This document shows, in pieces, positions 1 through 5,315 of a stretch of DNA of 5,315 nt; position 1 is the first letter of the stretch, and each line of letters starts with the position of its first letter. The translations under genes and the position numbers were made by a program. The notes beneath the pieces were generated by a model. That model was not told where the DNA came from. It did no database searches and saw nothing but the letters and a program-made list of their open reading frames with translations. This DNA comes from Chitinophagaceae bacterium (GTDB lineage Bacteria > Bacteroidota > Bacteroidia > Chitinophagales > Chitinophagaceae). The stretch is from the NCBI GenBank assembly GCA_030151745.1, contig JASLDA010000252.1:1-5315 (forward strand). Reading direction: 5' to 3'.

Positions 1-4
1 TACT

Positions 5-48
5 AGAGGTGTCACCTTGAACGACGCAGCGATCAACTATAGCAGGCA
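5..48. repeat. Possible degraded copy of a dispersed intergenic repeat
   Basis: The stretch contains TGTCACCTTGAACG (10-23) followed by a CGCAGCGATC-like tail. This resembles, from memory, the TGTCAYCCTGAGCGnAG...GAAGGATCT type of short intergenic repeat found scattered in many Bacteroidota and other genomes. Only one copy is visible here and the match is imperfect, so the call rests on recalled resemblance and not on repetition inside the window. It lies in the non-coding leader of the peptidase gene and may run past the left edge. Confidence 0.28.
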
Positions 49-52
49 TTTT

Positions 53-102
53 TACCTTTTCATGGACATTTGCGGTCGGGCATGGAGAATAATTTATCTT
101 CC
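53..102 (+). promoter_or_regulatory. Weak Bacteroidota-type promoter candidates before the M1 peptidase gene
   Basis: The Bacteroidota housekeeping promoter has a -33 TTTG (or TTG) and a -7 TAnnTTTG. Two partial matches are visible. TACCTTTT (53-60) fits the -7 box except for the last base, but no TTG lies at the right distance upstream. TTTG (69-72), a 22-base spacer and TATCTTCC (95-102) have acceptable spacing but two mismatches in the -7 box; this pair would place the transcript start near 108 and leave a leader of about 30 bases. Neither is convincing alone. No operator or riboswitch is recognisable. Confidence 0.2.
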
Positions 103-137
103 GAAGCCCCTTGCATAAAAGCGATCCTCAACAAATT

Positions 138-3100
138 ATGCGCATTCAGCACCTTCTCTGCTCAACGCTGTTCCTGCTTTCTCTCGCCCCCGGCATCTCC
201 GCCCAGATCTATACCTCCAACTCTACGGAAAACCCGCTTTACTGGGGATCCCGCAAGCCGGATGCCGCCTACTGGCAGCAGGACGTAGCTTATAAGATCG
301 ATGCCCGACTGGACGAGGAGGATCACCGCCTGGACGGGCATGAGCGGCTGAAATACACGAACAATTCGCCGGATACCCTGAGTGCGGTCTATTTTCATTT
401 ATACCAGAATGCCTTTATCAAGGGCTCCTATCTCTACGAGCTGCAGCGCGAAAAGGGCATCAGGCCCCGCCTCGGCAGGCATGAGGCTGCCGGCGACGGC
501 ACTACGGTAAGCAATATCAAGGTGGATGGCGCCGCCGCCGCCAGCGAGCTGGACAATACCATCCTCCGCATCGCGCTGCCCGGCCCGTTGCCTCCGGGCG
601 GAAGCATCGAGATCAGCCTCGACTTCAAGACCTGGTACGACAACGGCTCCACCCGCCGGCGCATGCAGATGTATGACGCCTGGGGGCAGATGCACTACAA
701 TGGCTGCCAATGGTATCCCAAGATCGCCGTCTACGACCGCAAGTTCGGCTGGGATACCTACCAGCACCTGAACAAGGAGTTCTACGGCGACTTCGGCTCC
801 TTCGAGGTGAACCTGGACTTCCCCTCGAATTACGTCATGGAAGCCACCGGCCTGCTGCAGAACCGCGACGAGGTGCTCCCGGACGAGCTGCGCAGGAAGC
901 TGGACCTGAAGAATTTCGCGACCAAGAAGTGGAACGAAGCCCCCTCCGTCATCACGCCCTACGTCAAAGGCGAGCGCAAGACCTGGAAATGGTCCGCCCA
1001 GGGCGTGCACGACTTCGCCTTCACCGCCGACCCCTCCTACCGCATCGGCAGCACCTCCTGGAACGGCATCGAATGCATAGCCGTTGCCCAGGAGCCCCAT
1101 GCCTCCGGCTGGCAGACGGCGCCGGCCTACGTGGCGAAGATCATCAAGACCTTTTCGGAAGATATCGGCCCCTACGGCTACCCCAAGATGGTGGCGGCCG
1201 ATGCCAATGACGGCATGGAATACCCGATGCTGACACTGGACGGCGGCTCCGAGCCCGGCTACCACGGCCTGCTGGTACACGAGATCGGGCACAACTGGTT
1301 CTACGGCATGGTGGGCTCCAACGAAACGTACCGCGCTGCGCTGGACGAGGGTTTCACACAGTTCCTGACGTCCTGGGGACTACGTAAGATCGACGGGGAT
1401 ACCATCCGGCCGGGCAAGGCGAAGCCGAAATGGACCGGCAAATGGGCCGAGCCCACGCTGGTGATGGACCGCAACGTGCTCAACGCCTACCACATGGACG
1501 CCCTGCAGCACAACGAGCTGCCGCTGAACACGCATTACAACGACTTCCACGATGCGCTGGGCCATGAAGGAGGCTACCGGCAGGTATATTTCAAGACGGC
1601 TTCCATGCTGTATAACCTGCAGTACGTGCTGGGCGATTCGCTCTTCCAGCAGGCGCTTTCGCATTATTTCATGCAATGGCGCTACGCCCATCCCTACTTC
1701 GAGGACTTCCGCGCCAGCATCATCCGCTTCACGAAAGTGGATCTTAACTGGTTCTTCGACGAGTGGATCGAGACGACCAAGACGATCGACTACAGCATCC
1801 AGAATGCCAGGCCGCTGAAGGATAAGAAAGATACCTGGGCCATCGATTTCCGCCGGAACGGCCTCTCGCAGATGCCGGTCGATTTTACCGTCACCTCCAG
1901 AACGGGAGAGCAGCGGAGCTATACGATCCCCAATACCTGGTTCAGCAAGGAAGGCACCACGCCGCTGAAAAAATGGTGGGGCTGGAGCAAGATCCAGCCG
2001 GACTACACCGCCGAGGTCGTAGTGCCGGGCGGGATCAGATATGTGCAGATCGACACCTCCTACCGTCTGGCCGACGTGGACTGGACCAACAACTATTACA
2101 AGCAGGGCTTCTTCACCCGCGATCCTGGCGTGATATCCCGCTTCGATGCAGGCCTGGCCCGCCCTATAGACCGGCGGCACTACCGGGAATGGATACGCCC
2201 CGATCTCTGGTGGAACGGCGTGGACGGCGTCAAGGCCGGCCTGCACTTCGAAGGCTCCTACCTGGGCGTTCTTCGCAATGTCGACGCGACGGTATGGTGG
2301 AATACCCGGCTCCTGTACCTCGACCGCTTCAGCCCGGCCGAAGGGGGAAAGCGCTACGACCGCTACCGGCCCCTCAGCGCGGTCCTCAACCTGAGCTCGC
2401 CTTTCAGCAAGCGCCTGCCCAAGCTCGTCGGCGAGCTGAACGCCCGCCTGCTCGACGGACTGAGCTACCTGCGCGCCGGAGGCAGCTACAAATATTCTCC
2501 GCAAAGCAGCCTGGGCCTCCATTTCCTGAGCATGAGCCGGGAAAACCCGGAGGATTTCGACTATCTGCTGATGCCCCAGGAATGGAGCAGTAACGGAGCC
2601 CGGCCGAACAACAGCATCAACCTGAGCTGGAATACGGCATACAACGCCCGCCGCATGAGCGGCAACCTGCAGTTCCTGCTCCGTGCACCGTTCCTGGGCC
2701 GTACCGGCCCGGACGCCTTCGACTACAGCTTTGCCCAGCTGCAGGCGCTCAACAATTTCCAGCTGAAAAAGCTGGAGCTGCGTACCAGGGTCTTCGCGCG
2801 CTACGGCAACGGCAATCACCTGCCTACGGAGAGCCTGGTCTTCGCCGGAGGCGCCAATCCCGAGGAGCTGATGGAGAACAAATACACCCGCAGCGTTGGC
2901 TTCGTGCCGGACGACGCTGATTGGACCGGCATCTCCGCCTACGAGCCGGTGCACTTCCAGCAGGGCGGAGGCACCAACCTGCGGGGCTACAGCGGGTACT
3001 TCATCACCGACTTCCGCCGCGGCGAATACCTGACTGGCTATAAAAGCCGCAGCGGGCTCAGCGCCAATGTGGAGCTGGATTTCGACGGACTGATCCCCCT

Positions 3101-3407
3101 GAGACCTCGGATCACCCGCAACTGGCTGCACCTGGACGCCTACCTGTTCGCCGATGCGGGGATCGTGGAGCTGAGCCGCTACGGCAGCATCAACTTCCGG
3201 GATCTCGTCCCCACCACCATGTGGAGCGATGTGCGGGTAGATGCCGGAGCCGGCTTCGCCGCAACGATCAGGAAGTTCGGGCCCTTCGCGCAAGCTCAGC
3301 CGCTGACCCTGCGCATCGACTTTCCCGTATTCCTGAACCGTCCGCCCTACGGGAACCCGGACTACTGGGGCCTCCGGTACGTAGTGGGCGTGTCCCGCAG
3401 CTTTTAG
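138..3407 (+). CDS. Exported M1-family zinc metallopeptidase with C-terminal Omp85-like beta-barrel
   Basis: This is a complete gene of 1089 residues. Residues 1-22 form a signal peptide (basic start, hydrophobic LLCSTLFLLSLA, likely cleavage ISA|Q23). Residues about 24-225 are the M1 N-terminal beta domain. The catalytic domain follows to about 550: GMEYP at 359-363 takes the place of the usual GAMEN exopeptidase motif, HEIGH at 381-385 with E404 gives the HExxH-x18-E zinc site (H381, H385, E404; general base E382), and Y484 in VYFKTASML fits the transition-state tyrosine. A beta-sandwich-like part spans about 552-645. From about 691 to 1089 the protein is rich in alternating aromatic strands, with LRGY at 948-951, FADAG at 1004-1008 and a terminal Phe, all hallmarks of Omp85 barrels. 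Predicted role: an aminopeptidase-like enzyme held at the outer membrane; the substrate is unknown. The ATG at 138 is chosen because it starts directly at the signal peptide. An in-frame TTG at 111 would add nine polar residues, and neither start has a Shine-Dalgarno sequence, as is usual in Bacteroidota. The peptidase call is firm; the barrel call is motif-based. Confidence 0.93.
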   Translation: MRIQHLLCSTLFLLSLAPGISAQIYTSNSTENPLYWGSRKPDAAYWQQDVAYKIDARLDEEDHRLDGHERLKYTNNSPDTLSAVYFHLYQNAFIKGSYLYELQREKGIRPRLGRHEAAGDGTTVSNIKVDGAAAASELDNTILRIALPGPLPPGGSIEISLDFKTWYDNGSTRRRMQMYDAWGQMHYNGCQWYPKIAVYDRKFGWDTYQHLNKEFYGDFGSFEVNLDFPSNYVMEATGLLQNRDEVLPDELRRKLDLKNFATKKWNEAPSVITPYVKGERKTWKWSAQGVHDFAFTADPSYRIGSTSWNGIECIAVAQEPHASGWQTAPAYVAKIIKTFSEDIGPYGYPKMVAADANDGMEYPMLTLDGGSEPGYHGLLVHEIGHNWFYGMVGSNETYRAALDEGFTQFLTSWGLRKIDGDTIRPGKAKPKWTGKWAEPTLVMDRNVLNAYHMDALQHNELPLNTHYNDFHDALGHEGGYRQVYFKTASMLYNLQYVLGDSLFQQALSHYFMQWRYAHPYFEDFRASIIRFTKVDLNWFFDEWIETTKTIDYSIQNARPLKDKKDTWAIDFRRNGLSQMPVDFTVTSRTGEQRSYTIPNTWFSKEGTTPLKKWWGWSKIQPDYTAEVVVPGGIRYVQIDTSYRLADVDWTNNYYKQGFFTRDPGVISRFDAGLARPIDRRHYREWIRPDLWWNGVDGVKAGLHFEGSYLGVLRNVDATVWWNTRLLYLDRFSPAEGGKRYDRYRPLSAVLNLSSPFSKRLPKLVGELNARLLDGLSYLRAGGSYKYSPQSSLGLHFLSMSRENPEDFDYLLMPQEWSSNGARPNNSINLSWNTAYNARRMSGNLQFLLRAPFLGRTGPDAFDYSFAQLQALNNFQLKKLELRTRVFARYGNGNHLPTESLVFAGGANPEELMENKYTRSVGFVPDDADWTGISAYEPVHFQQGGGTNLRGYSGYFITDFRRGEYLTGYKSRSGLSANVELDFDGLIPLRPRITRNWLHLDAYLFADAGIVELSRYGSINFRDLVPTTMWSDVRVDAGAGFAATIRKFGPFAQAQPLTLRIDFPVFLNRPPYGNPDYWGLRYVVGVSRSF
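2208..3404 (+). other. Omp85/BamA-like beta-barrel domain of the M1 peptidase
   Basis: This covers residues 691-1089, about 400 residues, the size of a 16-strand Omp85 barrel. It opens with WWNGVDGVKAG, similar to the first strand of such barrels (YN.v.G...G). GGGTNLRGYSGYF (943-955) matches the loop-6 (V/L)RGY signature. LFADAGIV (1003-1010) matches the F.D.G strand motif that faces loop 6. Near the end, VDAGAGF, KFGPF, LRIDFPVF and the final ...VGVSRSF follow the order seen in Omp85 C-termini (G.G.R, GPLR.D, terminal Phe recognised by the BAM machinery). The motifs and their order are seen directly; the strand count and membrane insertion are inferred. Confidence 0.7.
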
Positions 3408-3417
3408 TTGCGCAAGC

Positions 3418-3459
3418 GGCACTTAAAGGATCCACGGCAGCGCGGATCCTTTAAGCGCC
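3418..3459. terminator. Shared hairpin between convergent genes, probable bidirectional terminator
   Basis: The arms 3418-3436 and 3441-3459 pair over 19 positions around the tetraloop GCAG (3437-3440). A perfect 12-bp core pairs CTTAAAGGATCC (3422-3433) with GGATCCTTTAAG (3444-3455). On the + strand two positions are A.C mismatches (3421/3456 and 3434/3443). In RNA from the - strand both become G.U wobbles, so the stem is continuous. The hairpin starts 10 bases after the peptidase stop and ends 18 bases before the feoB stop, the right place to end both transcripts. Neither side is followed by a good U-run: the + side reads ATAAAATAATAG and the - side reads GCTTGCGCAAC. It is therefore not a textbook intrinsic terminator, and may act partly as a 3'-end stabiliser. 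Confidence 0.6.
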
Positions 3460-3477
3460 ATAAAATAATAGTTTCTC

Positions 3478-5315
3478 TCAGAACAGCTGGTACACCACCC
3501 AGGCTCCCGCCCAGGCCATCACGAGCATGTAGGCAAACTGGATGGCAGGGATCTTCCAGCTGCTGGTCTCGCGCCTGACGATTGCAAGCGTGCTCATGCA
3601 CTGCATGGCGAAGACGTAGAAGATCAGCAGGGCAAGACCCGTGCCCAGGGTATAGACCGGCGTTCCGTCCGCGCGTCTGGCCGAGGCCATTTTCGAGCGC
3701 AGGGGCAGGTCGTCGCCGTTCTCATTGCCCACGGAGTACAGGGTCGCCATCGTTCCTACGAACACTTCCCGCGCCGCGAACGAGGTCACGAGCGCGATGC
3801 CGATCTTCCAGTCGAAGCCCAGGGGCCGGATCGCGGGCTCGATGGCATGCCCCAGACGGCCTGCGAAGGAAGCCTCGAGCTTCTCCGTCGCCTGCTCCCG
3901 CCGCAGGGAGTCGGCAAGCTGTGGCGCCGTGGCTATCCGCTGCTCGAACCTGGTATCGACGGCCTGCATCCGGCCCGGCGGACCGTAAGACGAAAGCGCC
4001 CAGAGCAGCATGGAGATCACGAGGATGACCTTCCCCGCATCGCCGACGAAGATCCTCGCCTTCTCCACCATCGTGATCCCCACGTTCTTCCAGCGCGGCG
4101 CGCGGTACACGGGCAGCTCCATCAGGAAGTAGCTCTTATCGCGCACCTTGATGAGCAGGGACATGATCTTGCTTACCGCAAGCGCCCCGACGAAGCCCAG
4201 CAGGTATAGCCCCATCAGCACCAGGCCCTGCAGGGAAAAAATACCCAGGAAGTATTTGTTCGGGATGACCAGCCCGATCAGGATCGTATAGACCGGCAGC
4301 CGCGCGGAGCAGCTCATCAACGGCGTCACCAGGATCGTGATCAGGCGCTCCTTGCGGTTTTGAATGGTCCGTGCCGCCATGATGGCCGGAACGGCGCAGG
4401 CCATGCCCGAGATCAGGGGCATCACCGAGCGCCCGTTAAGTCCCGCGCTGCGCATGAGCCGGTCCGTCAGGAAGGAGATCCGCGCCATATAGCCGGTATC
4501 TTCCAGGATGGTTATGAACCCGAAGAGCAGCATGATCTGCGGCACAAACACGGCCACGCCGGATATGCCGGCCAGCAACCCGTTCACGAGGAGATCCCTG
4601 TACCAGGTGGCGGGCATGGTATCGTTTATAAGATTGCTCAGCAGGTTGAAGGAGGATTCCACCCAGGACATCGGGTACTGCGCCAGAGTGAAGATGCTCT
4701 GGAACAGGAGAAACAGGACGCCCAGCAGGATGACGTGTCCCCAGAGCGGGTGCAGCAGTACTTTGTCGATGCGCTCGCTGCGCAAGGTCTTCGCCACCGG
4801 GCTTTCCTCCACCACGCTCTGGGCCATGATCCCGGAAATCCGGGCATAGCGCTGCACCACTTCCTCGGCCTGGACCTTACGCTTGGCGAAGGAGACCTCG
4901 TCCAGCAAAGCCGCAAGCCGGATTCGCTGGGCTGCGCTGAGCTGGGGCAGTTCCGCCCAGTTGCAGGCGATGTGCAGGGCTGCATAGGGAGAATCCGCAT
5001 AGGAGATCTCCATCACCTCGTGAATCCACTCGCCGGTCAATGCCGCAACGTCGATGAAATCATGGGGCTTGAAGGCAGGCTGTCTCGGGTCTTTCAGCAC
5101 GGCCTCTTCGGCGGGCCCCCCGGTATCCGGGCTTATTGCGGAAGCCTCCGGCCCGGCAGACCGGAGCTCGGGGCCAAGCCGGTACTTCGCCATGTCCGCG
5201 ACGGCCTTTTTCAGCTGGGAAATGCCGCGGCCCTTGCGGGGGTTGATCGCCACTACGGGCACGCCCATCTGCCGCTCCAGCGCCGCCGTATCGACGGTAA
5301 TGCCTTTGCGCCGGG
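3478..5315 (-). CDS. feoB: Ferrous iron transport protein B, N-terminus cut by the window edge
   Basis: FeoB is the inner-membrane GTP-dependent Fe2+ importer. The stop codon (TGA) is present and the frame stays open through 5315, so the gene is incomplete at its 5' end. The ATG at 5266-5268 is an internal methionine: the 15 codons before it (RRKGITVDTAALERQ) continue the GTPase domain. Visible are the end of that domain with the G5 loop (VVAINPRKGRGI), a Pro/Ala/Gly-rich linker (about 5065-5165), the helical domain to about 4770, RIDKVLLHPLWG leading into the first membrane helix, and about eight or nine further helices. The Gate motifs are intact: GMACAVP (Cys at 4396-4398), PLMSCSARLPVY (Cys at 4309-4311), EKARIFVGDAGKVIL of the second Gate repeat, FAAREVFVGTMATL and QCMSTLA (Cys at 3598-3600). 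Motifs G1-G4, the start, any Fur-type operator and a possible feoA lie outside. No frameshift or missing key residue is seen in the visible part. Confidence 0.96.
   Translation of the reverse strand, partial: RRKGITVDTAALERQMGVPVVAINPRKGRGISQLKKAVADMAKYRLGPELRSAGPEASAISPDTGGPAEEAVLKDPRQPAFKPHDFIDVAALTGEWIHEVMEISYADSPYAALHIACNWAELPQLSAAQRIRLAALLDEVSFAKRKVQAEEVVQRYARISGIMAQSVVEESPVAKTLRSERIDKVLLHPLWGHVILLGVLFLLFQSIFTLAQYPMSWVESSFNLLSNLINDTMPATWYRDLLVNGLLAGISGVAVFVPQIMLLFGFITILEDTGYMARISFLTDRLMRSAGLNGRSVMPLISGMACAVPAIMAARTIQNRKERLITILVTPLMSCSARLPVYTILIGLVIPNKYFLGIFSLQGLVLMGLYLLGFVGALAVSKIMSLLIKVRDKSYFLMELPVYRAPRWKNVGITMVEKARIFVGDAGKVILVISMLLWALSSYGPPGRMQAVDTRFEQRIATAPQLADSLRREQATEKLEASFAGRLGHAIEPAIRPLGFDWKIGIALVTSFAAREVFVGTMATLYSVGNENGDDLPLRSKMASARRADGTPVYTLGTGLALLIFYVFAMQCMSTLAIVRRETSSWKIPAIQFAYMLVMAWAGAWVVYQLF

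Noticed and set aside
2..49. Short - strand frame starting at 49 (MPAIVDRCVVQGDTSS, open to the left edge), preceded by AAAAGG at a good distance
   Set aside because: Only 16 codons are visible, there is no recognisable family, and it lies in the stretch that looks like an intergenic repeat. A divergent gene start remains possible but cannot be supported.
2..118. + strand frame open from the left edge to TAA at 116-118, a possible tail of an upstream gene
   Set aside because: The 38 residues match nothing recognisable, and the base composition is AT-richer than the genes here and more like a leader. It also crosses the likely promoter region.
138..206. Lipoprotein signal with LLC at residues 6-8 of the peptidase
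   Set aside because: The Cys comes before the hydrophobic core instead of after it, so it cannot serve as a lipobox. A signal peptidase I site at ISA|Q fits better.
399..1292. 297-codon open frame on the - strand opposite the first half of the peptidase gene
   Set aside because: The translation is repetitive Val/Gly/Ala/His-rich with no motif, while the opposite strand carries clear M1 homology. It is a shadow frame.
1380..3422. 680-codon open frame on the - strand opposite the peptidase gene
   Set aside because: It mirrors a GC-rich gene with few antisense stops. Its translation is a compositional Ala/Val/Gly/Gln mix with no recognisable domain, and it starts inside the terminator hairpin.
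3582..4028. 148-codon + strand frame opposite feoB
   Set aside because: The translation is Arg/Ser/Pro/Ala-rich low-complexity text typical of a wrong frame in GC-rich DNA, and it lies over the conserved FeoB C-terminal region.

Overview
The window looks like chromosomal DNA from a GC-rich member of the Bacteroidota. The evidence is the type of M1 metallopeptidase (GMEYP and HEIGHNW motifs, signal peptide ending ...SA|Q), the style of FeoB (NPRKG at the G5 loop, QCMST near the C-terminus), and the lack of a Shine-Dalgarno sequence before the first gene. The genus cannot be fixed from this much sequence. There is no sign of mobile elements, CRISPR, tRNA or rRNA.

Layout: positions 1-137 are an AT-richer, probably non-coding leader. 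It holds a possible degraded fragment of a dispersed intergenic repeat and only weak promoter-like motifs. Positions 138-3407 (+) encode a complete 1089-residue exported zinc peptidase of family M1. Its last 400 residues do not belong to the peptidase; they look like an Omp85/BamA-type outer-membrane beta-barrel. Positions 3408-3477 form a 70-base convergent intergenic gap filled by a strong hairpin. Positions 3478-5315 (-) encode most of FeoB, the ferrous iron transporter. Its stop codon is in the window, but the N-terminal GTPase motifs G1-G4 and the start lie beyond the right edge.

The two genes are convergent and share only the hairpin, so they are separate transcription units. Nothing in the sequence ties their functions together: one is an envelope peptidase, the other an inner-membrane iron importer. 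The most interesting item is the M1 peptidase fused to a barrel with no visible POTRA domain. It suggests a protease anchored in, or presented through, the outer membrane by its own barrel.
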